A stretch of DNA of 64,000 bases, from assembly GCF_000330505.1 (NCBI RefSeq), contig NW_004443556.1, forward strand, positions 211,184-275,183, given 5' to 3'. The translations under genes and the position numbers were made by a program. This document shows positions 36,520-47,879 of the stretch, piece by piece (within the stretch, counting starts at the first letter, position 1; each line of letters begins with the position of its first letter). This DNA is from Entamoeba invadens IP1. Its lineage: Eukaryota > Evosea > Mastigamoebida > Endamoebidae. The notes under the pieces are model-generated. The model did no database searches and was not told the DNA's origin. It was given only the letters and a program-made list of their open reading frames with translations.

Positions 36520-39203
36520 TTAACAATTAATTTTGTATATTGTCTTTTTGCTTTTTATTGAATAATTCAATCTTTCGGCTGTAAATTTTAATGGACTGTT
36601 TAAATGATTAATTTGGTTTATTCGATTGAATGTTCTTTCCACATCACTTGTTGAAGGAAATATGGTTAGAAGGACGTCAACTATTTTAATAAGTTGTGAT
36701 AATTGATTGTTTTTTTAATATTTGAAAGACGTCCAACAAACGCACTTTTGTTATATAATTAGTCTTTTCGATCAATATTTGGTCATATTCTGATTGTAGT
36801 TGATTATTAATACTGTTATTAATAAATCTTTTTTTGTCTTCAACGTTTAAACGTGATAACAAGTTTTTTAAAATTAACAATTCATCATTTAGAAATAAAT
36901 AATTGTTGTAACAATTTATATCTGGGTTAATTCCTTTTTATAACAAATCTGAAATATAATGTATGTATAATATTTGATTCAAATTGTTATGTGTTTCATT
37001 ATTCTTATAAACATCTTCGTTTATGTATCCAGTTGAATAATCAACCATATTATTTATTGAGTTCATATTGACTGACATGTTTGTGTATTTTAATCTAAGT
37101 TCTGTGTTAATTATCAAACGCAATAACAGTCTTTCAGTAAAACCGATATCAACAATTAGAATATCTTTAATGTCTCTGAATTCTTTAAAATCTCCCATTC
37201 TAAGTTGATGTAAACATGTAGAAAGGTATTTTCTAAACATTGTCGTTCTTTCATAATATTCAGGGAGAGATCCTTCGCTGTTTTGAAAAGTCGAACATAA
37301 AACAAACATCATTTTATATAAATGATACAAAACTCTCAATTTATTTTTTGTTTTTAAAGAATTATCACCAAAATAAAAAGGAAAAGTGCACTCAGTTGTA
37401 TTACGTGTTATTGTTTTGCTATATGTACCAACTTTTTTGTTTTTAAATTCACTCTCAAGTTCTGTTTTAACTCTGAGTATTGAAACATATGACACATTTT
37501 TTTCATAATGTTCCAATACATTATTAATATTTCTACAAATATACAAAAAATGTGTTTTTGCAAAAGTATCAATTGTAACATTTAACATCTTTTTTTGTTT
37601 TTTTAAAAGTAGTCAAGTCTTTTCGTTGAACAGAACCATTTGATAAAAATGACAATTGGCCCTGCATCAGAGTCACTAGAAAGATCTTCTCCACATAGAT
37701 GACACCTGTGAAAATAACACCAAATACCATGGACAGGCTGTTCTATAACATCAAAATGGTTTGTTTTAACATCTTTCACCAAATCATTATATTCTTTGAT
37801 CACTCCAGATTCAACTCCAATTTCGGTAGCATTTCCATCGGTTGTTTCACCAACAACTTTGATATGTGGAATATTTGCTGTATCCAACTCATTTTTAACC
37901 ATTTTGCAACATCTTTTCCTGATGTAACACCGTCATAAGTTTTTAAAACCAATGGACACAATTTTATTTTACCATTATATAAATACCTCATTTCAATTGA
38001 ATAAACATCTTTGTGTTTTTTCTTAAAAGATGAGTCAACCCCAATAGCAACACAATCAACTTTATGTTCCATTATTTGATTCAAATTTTCAAGGAAATGT
38101 GTATTTTCGCGTGTCATTTGCCTTTTAGCTGTTCTATAATCTATATTTAAACATTCAACGTCTCGTCTTTTATCTTTGATGATATAAGATACCGCTACAT
38201 CAATTATAGTTTTTACCATTTTAGTTTGATTTTGCGAAAAATGCGCCTCAATTCCAAGGGAATTGATAATATATGAAGTGACATGATTCATTCTATGTTC
38301 AATGATATTCCTATCTTTATAAGTCCTTGATTGTTTAGTATCAAATACGAACCAAAAAGAACTAACAAATCGATCAACTGAAAAGTGTCATTAACCCAAC
38401 AAAATTGCCTTATTTTTCAGCTATATTTATGGGATCTTTGGTTAATATATCCAATAAAATTGTTTCGGTAAATTTATTTTTAACAAGTTCGTTTATTTGA
38501 TCGATTGTTTCATGTTGTAGTGTAGTTTTAGGAAGTGTAGTATCTATTAATATATTTTCTGATGTCTCTTCGGATTCCTCAAATATTCTTCAAGAGAATT
38601 GTCATCACTTTCAGATGTATTTGATGATAATACATCACTGTTTTCTTGGACATAAGAATATTCGTTTTCAACATTCAGTGTATTCGTAATATGTATAGGA
38701 TTTAGTCTTGATATGTTTTCATTATCCGAGTTTAATGAATTTCTAAAAATCAAAGGAAGTGCCGGTGGTATATTATATTGTGTTGCTTTTTTGACAATCA
38801 ATGACAACCAATATTTGTTTGACTTAAGTTTATTAAAAAATAAAAATACAATTTTTTTCTTTTGTAATTTGTGATCAGGAGTTTTAATAAAATAAATACA
38901 CACATTAGAATCATTTTGTTCATCAATAAAAGTAGAGTACAATTGGATAATTTCATTTTCGTTTAGAATAACCGGTTCTTCATTGAGTTCTTTTGGGAAA
39001 CTTTCACCATATAATGGTTGAAAACATGTTCTGAGTTTGTTATGAACATCGGATTCATGACTTTTACATGATGAAAAAAGCATCCACAATTCATCTCTCA
39101 AACAAAAAGAAAACTCAACACCTTGATATTTGGCTAATAAATATCCTTTTTTAAAATAATTAAAAGAATTTACATCGAAAATCAAATCGTTTGGATTGCT
39201 CAT
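36520..39203 (-). pseudogene. hAT-superfamily transposase, decayed
   Basis: A minus-strand coding remnant of about 2.7 kb. It starts at an ATG (MSNPNDLIFDVNSF, 39203). The middle part has VAIGVDSSFKKKHKDVY, then VVGETTDGNATEIG and HGIWCYFHRCHLC, which match the hAT catalytic core with its DxxxN-like Asp and the C..H block. The C-terminus, FPSTSDVERTFNRIN, is the hAT dimerisation signature; the frame ends in a TAA at 36520-36522. Breaks occur near 38540-38300, 37900-37800, 37600, 36930 and at an A/T run near 36710. Cut-and-paste hAT elements make 8-bp target duplications, but I could not locate the inverted repeats. The element family is firm; the ends are unknown. Confidence 0.88.
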
Positions 39204-39666
39204 TGTGTTTTGTTTTTTAAGATAGTTAATTTTTATAAGGAAATTGAAATAATGAAAACATATGAAATTTAAATGTTATGTAATTGTTTATTTACAATGT
39301 TTTATAATTATATTATTATGTATTAAATTGCAATATATAATATTTATTTATCACAACATTAATGTTTTAATGTTGACGACATTCAATAGATACTAAATGG
39401 ATTTTTTTAATATATTATATTATTTTGGTTTTATAATTATAAAATGAATCCTTCCACACACAAAAACGATAAAAATAAATAGAAATACGTAAACACAATA
39501 ATCATATTATCATCGAAGACTATTGAGATATATACATACACAAATTGTTTTGTTTTTCGTTGCAATAGTTTGTTTGAAAGTACAGTTACGATTATCAAAT
39601 GAAATGATATGATATTTACATACATACATGTATGTATATTGTACATTATAAACTGTTTTCCAAAAG

Positions 39667-41227
39667 TCGGTACCGAAATTACCCCAATATTTGCTAAATA
39701 AACAACCCATTTTTTTTCTTTTCTTTTACCTCTGTTTTTTATTCATTTTTCTTCGTCTTATTTTTCAAATAACTGTCTTCCACTTTTATCTTTTCTCGAA
39801 CAAACAAAATATTCGCATTATTTTTCCCTCCAAATTTCTAAATAACTTTCTTCAACGAAAAAAAGACTTGACAAAATAATCGATTTTGCCGAAAAGTTAG
39901 AAACATTAATTTTGAAACCCAAAACAATTTGAATAACAAAAAAAACTAAATAATCATGTCTAAACCAAGAAAAAGTTATGAACGCGAGCAAGAAGGAAAG
40001 AATGAGAGGGTCAAGATGGCTTTGGAAAGAGGACTGTCATATCGCGAGATCCAACTGCTTTGTGGAGTTTCCAAAACAAAAATAGCTAGTATCAAAAGGG
40101 GAGAGGAGACAAAGCCAAAGAAGATGGGAAGACCAAAAAACATCAGTGTTAATGTTGCTCAAAGTGTTGTCACACGAACATTAACTAACCCATCTTCTTC
40201 TTGTCTTATGGTTTCCAACGATGTTAAAGTTTCTCTTTCAAGTGTCTATCGTCTTAGAAAAGAGAACAAATTTGTGTTTGCAAAGCAGAAAAAAATGCCG
40301 GCTCTGAAACCATTACACATAACAAAAAGACTTATTTTTGTTAAGAAACAGCTGGCAAACGCAAAGCGTATTTTGACATGGACCAAAAACACTCTCATTT
40401 CCGACGAGAGTCGTTTTTGTTTATACTCTGACGGAAAATATGTTTGGAGAAGACGTGGAGATCTTGATAAGGAGGCGTTTGTGCCAACTCCCAAGTTCAA
40501 TCGGGGTGTGATGGTGTGGGCAGCAATTGGGAGTCATTTCAAGTCAAAACTCGTTTTCGTCGACGGAACACTGAACGCGGTAAACTATCAAAAAATGTTG
40601 GCCGAATCAAGAGTGTTTGAAAACGCGAAGAAGGTGTACAAACACGGGATGGTGTTTCAACAAGATGGTGCAAGACCCCACACAGCGAAAAACACAATTG
40701 AATGGTTTGAAGGCTTGGACCCGAAGCTCATGGTTCGACTACTGAAAGAATGGCCTGCAAATAGCCCCGACCTCAGCCCAATTGAACACTTATGGCAATA
40801 CTTGGACACCTTAGTAAGAAAAGAAAAGGAAATCTTCGAGAACATTGAAGAACTCAAAGAGGCTCTTGAAAGGGCTTGGGATTCAATACCTCTTGAGACA
40901 ATTGATAACTACATAATGTCGATTCCAAAGAGGTTTGAATTGTGCAAGGAAAACAACGGCGAATTTATCGGACACTTGCTTTAATCCGTTATCAATTTTT
41001 TTTATTTTTTTCTTTTTGAACTCGTTTTATCATTTCTTTGTTCGTCTTCAGAGGATGTTTGTTTGTTTTTTTTATATGTATTCAAATTGTTTTCATTATT
41101 TTGACTCGAAAAGAAATAACTGTCTTAGAAAAATTGCAAAAGACTTCCCAACGTTTCGACAAATGCCCGAAAAATTACGAAAATAATATAATTTGTTTGT
41201 TTTTTTAGGTCAAAAAAGTCGGTACCG
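39667..41227. mobile_element. Mariner element around the intact transposase (ends tentative)
   Basis: The palindrome CGGTACCG, preceded by AAAAGT on both sides, occurs at 39668-39675 and 41220-41227 and brackets the gene. Reading inwards, the ends continue CGGTACCGAAATTACC and CGGTACCGACTTTTTTG, only loosely alike. I take these as candidate terminal repeats, but the exact ends and TA duplications are not secure. Confidence 0.5.
39956..40984 (+). CDS. Tc1/mariner transposase, intact (342 residues)
   Basis: A full-length frame from ATG to TAA, the normal size for this family. The N-terminal DNA-binding part has a helix-turn-helix (MALERGLSYREIQLLCGVSKTKIASI) and a second Arg/Lys-rich half. The catalytic core has the first Asp in ISDESRFCLYSDG, then VMVWAAIGSHFKSK, the second Asp in FQQDGARPHTAKN, and the acidic third position in ANSPDLSPIEHLWQ. 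By my count 39 residues lie between the second Asp and the Glu of PIE, longer than the classic 34. The enzyme excises and inserts DNA at TA. The uninterrupted frame, relatively GC-rich codons and short AT-rich flanks suggest recent activity. The decayed relative at 18139-19245 shares the C-terminal pattern. The activity state is inference. Confidence 0.95.
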   Translation: MSKPRKSYEREQEGKNERVKMALERGLSYREIQLLCGVSKTKIASIKRGEETKPKKMGRPKNISVNVAQSVVTRTLTNPSSSCLMVSNDVKVSLSSVYRLRKENKFVFAKQKKMPALKPLHITKRLIFVKKQLANAKRILTWTKNTLISDESRFCLYSDGKYVWRRRGDLDKEAFVPTPKFNRGVMVWAAIGSHFKSKLVFVDGTLNAVNYQKMLAESRVFENAKKVYKHGMVFQQDGARPHTAKNTIEWFEGLDPKLMVRLLKEWPANSPDLSPIEHLWQYLDTLVRKEKEIFENIEELKEALERAWDSIPLETIDNYIMSIPKRFELCKENNGEFIGHLL

Positions 41228-42086
41228 TTTTTTGTTTTTTTTAAAAGATAAATAATAAAACAAAGTCTTTAATAACAATAAAACGGGAAAACAGCTAATA
41301 ATAGTTTCTCAATTTTTAGCGGTAGTACTTACTTTTGAAATACAGTTTATTATATTAAAAACAAGAAAATTAATAAAACATCATGTTATTTTAAAATATA
41401 TTAAATTGATAGTTGTCATAATGTATAAAAAACATGACAAACAATCAACTGCAGATAAGTATTTATGACTTAATGATATGATATTTAAACACACTTGTTT
41501 ATTAAAAATAAAAACAACAAAATTATGAAAAATGTGATTATTGTATAATCATAAAATACAATAAAAAGCGAAAATTGGAAATAATATTTATTCCTTATAA
41601 CAGTATTGTAAAAATGTATGTATTTTATTTATATGTATGGATGTTAAAAATTGATATCATGGTACAATTTAAAATTAAAATATACATACGAAAAATGAAC
41701 TATGTGTCGTATTAAAAAGTGAGTTGTGACAAATTGAAACAAATATGGTTCAAAATTCCAATTAGACTTAAAGTTATTGAAAAGTATTAAATAGATTTAG
41801 TGGTAATCTTACATAACACATACTTATAAAAGTGTATTCACAAAAATGAACAATTTATGTGTTGTGATTCAAAATGATATATATAAACAGAAAACAAAAT
41901 ATTTGGTATTATTCAATTAACAATAAAAAGTGAACTACATACAAGTAAAAATTGATATAGTTGATATACAAATTAACACATTTAATGTTTAATTGTGAAT
42001 ACAACAAATGAAAGATAATATAAATCAAATAAATATTTGATTTATATTGTTTTGTTACAAAATATAACAAAAACGTAAATACTTAT
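41228..42086. other. AT-rich intergenic stretch
   Basis: No gene seen. It leads directly into the 8-bp tandem array. Confidence 0.6.
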
Positions 42087-42638
42087 AACGAGAAAACGAG
42101 AAAACGAGAAAACGAGAAAACGAGAAAACGAGAAAACGAGAAAACGAGAAAACGAGAAAACGAGAAAACGAGAAAACGAGAAAACGAGAAAACGAGAAAA
42201 CGAGAAAACGAGAAAACGAGAAAACGAGAAAACGAGAAAACGAGAAAACGAGAAAACGAGAAAACGAGAAAACGAGAAAACGAGAAAACGAGAAAACGAG
42301 AAAACGAGAAAACGAGAAAACGAGAAAACGAGAAAACGAGAAAACGAGAAAACGAGAAAACGAGAAAACGAGAAAACGAGAAAACGAGAAAACGAGAAAA
42401 CGAGAAAACGAGAAAACGAGAAAACGAGAAAACGAGAAAACGAGAAAACGAGAAAACGAGAAAACGAGAAAACGAGAAAACGAGAAAACGAGAAAACGAG
42501 AAAACGAGAAAACGAGAAAACGAGAAAACGAGAAAACGAGAAAACGAGAAAACGAGAAAACGAGAAAACGAGAAAACGAGAAAACGAGAAAACGAGAAAA
42601 CGAGAAAACGAGAAAACGAGAAAACGAGAAAACGAGAA
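42087..42638 (+). repeat. Perfect 8-bp tandem array, 69 copies
   Basis: The unit AACGAGAA repeats without visible interruption for 552 bp (69 copies) and ends abruptly in AT-rich DNA on both sides. The plus strand is purely A, C and G with strong purine bias. There is no tRNA next to it, unlike the tRNA-linked short tandem repeats of Entamoeba. No stop codons occur in the plus-strand frames, but no gene runs into it. Confidence 0.97.
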
Positions 42639-42892
42639 AATTATATTAAATAATTGAATTGTTGTTATTTTAAATAGTTTAATATTGTTAATATATATAA
42701 TTTTTATATTACATATCTAATAAATAACAATATTGTTTAAATGTTATTTATTTATAACAAACTTTATATAATTATAAATGTGGAGAGTTAACAATTTATA
42801 TAGTTTCTTCATATCTATTAATAACAGAACTTCTGGGGAGTTATAAATATATATATTTGCCGATTTTTTTCTTCGAGTAAAAAAGTACCAAA

Positions 42893-43655
42893 ATGCCACA
42901 CTATGACTTTAAATTCAGAGAATGTAACGAGGAAATACTATGTCACATGTTTAATAATCGACCATTTAGGGGTTCTCACTGCTCGTATTGTAACAATTGT
43001 GTTGACAAATTTGATCATCATTGCCCTTGGTTTGTTTCAATATAAAACTATTTAAATCAGTCGATAGAGAGTATACTATATATAGTAGTTTATATTAATA
43101 ATTATAAGTATAATAAATTAATAGTAGAAGTATAATAACTTATAAGAAGGAATTACAGGTCGTACTTCTTCCTTCTTTTTTGGAGTTTAATGTATTTGGC
43201 GTATATCATGGCGTGTTCTTTGGCGGGAATTTTAGTTCCAATTGAAAATCCATGGAGCTGGAAGGCGTTTTTGAAGTCTTGGAAATCGTAATACTTCTTA
43301 GAGTTTGTTATTACTATATATTTAGTATTTTAAACTATATAGTATGTTTAGAATATATAGTATATTTACTAATATAAAAACTATTCAATCAAATTACACA
43401 AAGACCCTTCATTTTCCTCTATTGCTTCGTCTGTTTTGGTTTAATTATCTATTTGTTCACTCGACACGTCATCCAATAATTTTTGGTCAAACAACAAACG
43501 ACAAAATAAAGAAATTCCACGCTTACGACATGGGCTTTATTAAAAATTGGACGGACTTCTTGTTCAGTCCAATTCCACCACCATTTCCACTCCTTAAATC
43601 AAAACCAAAGAAAGCAAAACAAGCAAAAATGACTCAAGAATACACGCCAGTTTAA
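42893..43655 (+). pseudogene. DHHC palmitoyltransferase, truncated and frameshifted
   Basis: From an ATG at 42893 the first exon reads through a cysteine-rich domain ([24 protein letters not shown]) containing the catalytic DHHC. A GTTTGT donor follows at about 43029. After an AT-rich stretch the protein resumes as NYRSYFFLLFWSLMYLAYIM (about 43154), a membrane helix. Next come a fourth helix (FIFLYCFVCFGLIIYLF, about 43410) and, in a shifted frame, the TTxE-type block FGQTTNDKIKK and MGFIKNWTDFLFSPIPPPFP, ending in a TAA at 43653-43655. The family S-acylates membrane proteins. The first two membrane helices and the NC.G segment after DHHCPW are missing, and at least one frameshift lies near 43475. 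It could partly be mis-split introns, but the truncated start argues for a pseudogene. Confidence 0.75.
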
Positions 43656-44015
43656 ATGGAACTTCAAACACCTCCAAACGGCGTCGATATTAAAATAGAA
43701 AAATGAACAGAAAAGTATTCTAGTAAATTAAACTATAAATAATAAGTTCTTTTTTTAACAAACACCGAATAGTTTTTTTAATTAAATTAATCAAATTATT
43801 AATAAAAAACTTACAAAAAACAATTAAAAGTTAACTATACAAAAATAGTAAATTAAACTATTTAAAAACCAGTAGCTCTTTCTTGATTGATGAATAACAG
43901 ACAGACAACATCTTAGTTCTTTTCTTCTCGGGTATTGCTTCTCTTGTTGGACAAGTTAATTTTGAACTGGAAGTAATTGGGGAAGTTCACTGGCTGTTTT
44001 ACAAATATCGAGGAG

Positions 44016-44585
44016 TCAGTCACATTCAGTTCCTTTAGCCCACTTTGGTAACACGTATTTGTTGACAGTCCCTATTACCGTCTTTTTTCGAGGGTTTAAC
44101 ATCTTCATTCCTGATACACTGATAAAGGTCTGCTCTGTACTGGCTACACTCCCAACGCCTTCGGAATCCATCTCGACCCCCTGATCATTGTTGACGACTG
44201 TTTCAGGTAATTCGACTTTTTTGGCACTTTGAATTGCTTTTGTCCGTTTGTCGAGGATGTTTGTCTGTTTGTCGACACGGGTGAGGATCTGGCTGAGGAT
44301 CTCACAGCGCATCGAGAGCCAATCCTCTGTCGCAAAGGTCTTAAATTTGCGACATGTCACATTCAACGCGTTTAATAAACTCTTTTGCTCATCGACAAAG
44401 ATAGAAGTATCAATTCCCCCCATCACGACATAGAGGACAGAATAGAACTTCTTGAAACGCAGTTTGGTGGAGGTGAGAACTTCACTCTTGACAGTTGGAA
44501 GTGACAACAAACCCATTCCAGTCAATGTATTTTCAAAGCAAAGCAAAGCATTTGGCAATTTGAAATACCGCCACACAATGATCAT
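44016..44585 (-). CDS. Hypothetical protein, about 189 residues
   Basis: An open minus-strand frame of good composition. The first ATG is at 44585 (a GTG lies eight codons upstream at 44609); the TGA is at 44016. The sequence is mixed helical, with an amphipathic stretch (LRFKKFYSVLYVVMGGIDTSIFVDEQKSLLNALN), a coiled-coil-prone part (SQILTRVDKQTNILDKRTKAIQSAKKVELPE) and a Ser/Glu-rich linker. No signal peptide or motif is recognised. Its start abuts the kinase pseudogene on the other strand, so it may be the 3' part of a longer gene cut by rearrangement. GC content above the flanks favours real coding. Confidence 0.5.
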   Translation of the reverse strand: MIIVWRYFKLPNALLCFENTLTGMGLLSLPTVKSEVLTSTKLRFKKFYSVLYVVMGGIDTSIFVDEQKSLLNALNVTCRKFKTFATEDWLSMRCEILSQILTRVDKQTNILDKRTKAIQSAKKVELPETVVNNDQGVEMDSEGVGSVASTEQTFISVSGMKMLNPRKKTVIGTVNKYVLPKWAKGTECD

Positions 44586-44599
44586 CTCGATCGTGTCAG

Positions 44600-45612
44600 T
44601 AATGATCACTACAAAAAATTACGAAAACCCCCGACAAAGTCGTTTTGAAGCGACGAGAAGGGTGCAAAGTCGAAATATCAATTAAGCCACTTTGCTCGAC
44701 ACATATTCAAGACAAATTGCAAATTGTCGTCGACAACGCGTTTAATGGGAAACGAACAATTGAAACACTGAGCATGGAAAACGTGATGGAAGTAACAACA
44801 AGTCTCGACTCTTCATTAGTCAAAGAAGAGAGTTATTTGGGTGTAGTTTGGTATCGTTTATAAATGGACTTTCTTGTATATTTATATATAAATTTATATT
44901 TATATATTATAGACTGATCGTGCAATACCGTTGCAATCAAAAGGATGAAAGAGTTGACAAAATTGCTTGACATAATCGACGAATTTGAGAAGGGAGTTGC
45001 GATGCTGGACAAATTCAGAAACGTAAATATAGTGCACTTTTTTAACAAACAAAATAAAGATAAAAACATGTTTAAATGCTTCAAGAGGGATTTTGTATGT
45101 ATTCATTAATGGGATCTTCCATCGTAACATTAAACCAGATAACATCCTCATTTTTTCGTTTGAAGAGAATGTCATTGCAAACGGCAAATTGATGGATATT
45201 TGATCGAGTCGAAATATCAACAGTTTGATGGAAAATATAACAATCAAACTAAAGTACTAAATATGTTGGTACTCCTATTTATATGCCCCAGAAGTACTTC
45301 TTAAGTTCAAATACAAAACACCGGCAGATATGTATTCGTTTGGAGCGAGTATGTACGAGTGTTTCATATGGCAAAGACCATTTTAGATAAAAAATTTAAG
45401 CATCCATGGAACATAGTTAAATGTGTCACCAGTGGTGAATGTATTCCACAAACATATATACATGAGATATATGTTATATATATATAAAAATGGAAACTAT
45501 AGACACTGCGACGTACGATTTAATTAATGACTTGTGGTAGCAAAGTGCTTTAGAACGACCCGAGATGAAAGAAGTGGTTGAGAGACTTGAGAAGATGTTT
45601 GTAACGATGTAA
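44600..45612 (+). pseudogene. Transmembrane-kinase (TMK) catalytic-domain pseudogene
   Basis: Kinase pieces appear in correct order but in changing frames. The juxtamembrane segment is CKVEISIKPLCSTHIQDKLQIVVDN, ending TTSLDSSLVKEESYLGVVW (about 44650-44860). A possible GTTTAT...TATAG intron follows. Next are VAIKRMKE and FEKGVAMLDKFRNVNIVHF (about 44930-45040), the catalytic loop GIFHRNIKPDNILIFSFEENV (about 45110-45175), a region replacing DFG (SSRNINSLM) and VGTPIYM. The last pieces are PEVLLKFKYKTPADMYSFGASMYECFIWQRPF (about 45280-45385) and a C-lobe end, ERPEMKEVVERLEKMF, with a TAA at 45610-45612. The catalytic Asp of HRD is Asn. Several stops and frameshifts confirm decay. It is the same general family as the intact gene at 25575 but another subfamily. 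The extracellular part is absent. Confidence 0.82.
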
Positions 45613-45744
45613 TTCACTGGTTTTACTGTTACAATAATGTCAAAGCTATATCAATAAAATGTCACTTGACCAATACCAAGCCAATTTCTATGTATTTATT
45701 TATTTTTTATCAACAAAGAGATTGAACGTGGAAAGGTGGGAATA

Positions 45745-46135
45745 GACCATATTACGACATTATAACGCTCATGTTGTTATACGGTAGTTCACTTTTAAAC
45801 ACATGGACGTCCGTGGTGACGTTTTTATGAGAAGAAATCATTGTTTGCAGCTTTTGAGTGAATTCTTGCATATAGGCATTTCCTCCACACAACATTATAT
45901 TGTTGTATAACTTTGGTCTGTCTTTATCTTTGTTATTCTTGATAAGGGTAATCACTTCGTCTAAACCCCTTTCCCTTCTTTAAAGGCGATTTTGGGGTCA
46001 AATAAAATTAATGGCGCTTGAAGTCTCTCATCGCCAAATGCAATTTTATCGTTGTCGGGATGAACAAACTCAACTTGAATGTGTTTTTGGTACTTCCCTC
46101 TTTACTCTTCAAAGCTACAGATCTCTAGTTTGATG
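45745..46135 (-). pseudogene. Actin-related protein, C-terminal fragment
   Basis: On the minus strand the first piece reads HIQVEFVHPDNDKIAFGDE and LQAPLILFDPKIAFKEG, parallel to the actin segment that ends in NERFRCPEVLFNP. After a frameshift near 45970 the second piece reads LYNNIMLCGGNAYMQEFTQKL, the actin-fold GGN motif. It ends in weakly conserved sequence and a TAA at about 45749. Only the last third or so of an actin-fold protein remains. The divergence from true actin suggests an actin-related protein rather than an actin. It cannot be functional as it stands. Confidence 0.75.
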
Positions 46136-46144
46136 TTGTGAGCT

Positions 46145-46855
46145 ATTTATAACGCAGTAAAATTCAAAATTATAGTATTAGTAATTGCCACAATTATTAA
46201 AGTAGTTTATATACTGGTGATGAAAAAGAATTCTATATTTAGACTAAATGAGGATGGGAAAAGTTTGCCCTAAAATTTATTTTTGGTACCCGAAAACTAG
46301 ATAATTTATATCCAGATTTTTTAAAAATAATAAAAATGGGTGCATTTTTTATTAATGTATATATTTTTTATTTTACAACTTTTAATTATGTCGATAATTG
46401 TTGTGTATTTTATTGAAAATAATAAAATTTAAAAAAAACTAAACATATATATATATATGTATAACGATTAAAAAATATTTTTTTTATTTTGCAAATACAT
46501 CAATTTCTACTCGAAAAAACTTTAAATAACACAATAAAAAAATAAAAATAAAGTATAATATCATTATAATTATCTCTGTTATATTAAAACTGTGATATGT
46601 ATGATTAAATTTTAATTTTATAATAATTAATTACAATTTATATATAAAATTTTGTAATATTTATTCAGCAATTTTTATATTTGTTAATGATTATTAATTT
46701 TTTATTCTGAATGATTTTTGATAATAATTTAAATTATTATAATTTAAAATTTAATAATTCAATTCAACTACTTATTATTTGGTTGGAAATAAAATTTATT
46801 TTGAATGAGATTTATTCGAAATGAATTAAAAACAAATAAACTCTATTAACATACA
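46145..46855. other. AT-rich intergenic stretch
   Basis: No gene seen. A short TATATATATATA run lies at about 46447-46460. Confidence 0.6.
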
Positions 46856-47843
46856 ATGGAAAACGAGTTGACAGCACTCTCAGCACTCTGCACAAACGCA
46901 ACAAAGGCGGTGTCAGACCTCAACAAATTAAAAAAAGAATACAACTTTGTTGACAACAAGTCACTTGATATTGAACAACGCATTGAAAATGCAGATGGAC
47001 ACTTTGGCAGACTTGATGAAATGTTTGAAAGAAAAAAAATATCATTACAGCATCACTCAACACGATTGTCACCGATATAGATAACACGTCCAACGAAATC
47101 AAAAACGAGTTAACTCGTACTCCACAAAGTGAGACAACGAGAAGTTGTATGAGATATTTAATATCAGAATATCACTACTTGAAGAAAAGTGCCAAATGAA
47201 TATAAAATTATCAAAAGATACAGATGAAATCAACAAAATCATTCAAATTAAAAACACTAGAATTGATCAAATAGTCAAAACGGAGAAATATATTAATTTA
47301 AAAAAACAACATGACGAAGAAGAAGAAAGAATGAAGTGCGAACAAGTCACACGTAAAGAAATAGAAAGTCTTGAAAAATTGGCAGGAACGAAGATCACAC
47401 GTGTTGTGTTTGACTCGGACAAAGACGATTGGTCACAAAACTATTCAGTTTTTGATGATAAAACCATAAACAGAAGCAACTTGTGCTTTTTAATAGAAGA
47501 CACAAATCACAACAAGTTTGGTGGCATGTACACAGGCAAAATTAATGCTGTTGGCAATTTTATTAGCAGTGACAGTTCTTACATTTTTTCACTTGTGAGA
47601 AGTGGCACTTTAAATCCAAGAAAGTTTGAAAAGACTGGGATTAATTCTGATTTTGAATTTTTTCTTAGTTCTGAATTCTGTCCACGTCTATTTGGATTTG
47701 GTTACGGTTGTGATATACGTGTGTATAAAAAAGGTGTTAATGGTAGTTATTGCAACCCAAACACTTACACCGCCAAACCAAACGAGTTGACTGATAATGA
47801 AGAATTCACACCAAAGAGTGTTGTTGTTTTCCAACTTAAATGA
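46856..47843 (+). pseudogene. Coiled-coil TLDc-domain protein, two frameshifts
   Basis: An ATG at 46856 (MENELTALSALC) opens a coiled-coil region that shifts frame at an A-run near 47035. It shifts again near 47140 and then stays open to a TGA at 47841-47843. The C-terminal part is a TLDc domain: FDSDKDDWSQNYSVF, then LCFLIEDTNHNKFGGMY, FSLVRSG, and the end NEEFTPKSVVVFQLK. The coiled coil plus TLDc architecture is common in Entamoeba hypothetical families; TLDc proteins are linked to oxidative-stress resistance and V-ATPase binding in other eukaryotes. Total coding length would be about 325 residues. Both lesions are single-base type, one in a homopolymer, so a sequencing error is possible. 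A scrap resembling its start (MENEL, then stop) lies at 54314. Confidence 0.8.
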
Positions 47844-47879
47844 CTTGTTTGTCGCTTTTTGTTTCGTTTTCATTTTAAA

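Noticed and set aside
42087..42638. CRISPR-like or coding interpretation of the tandem array
   Set aside because: The unit is 8 bp with no spacers, in eukaryotic DNA; the stop-free frames are a consequence of the unit and no gene enters the array.
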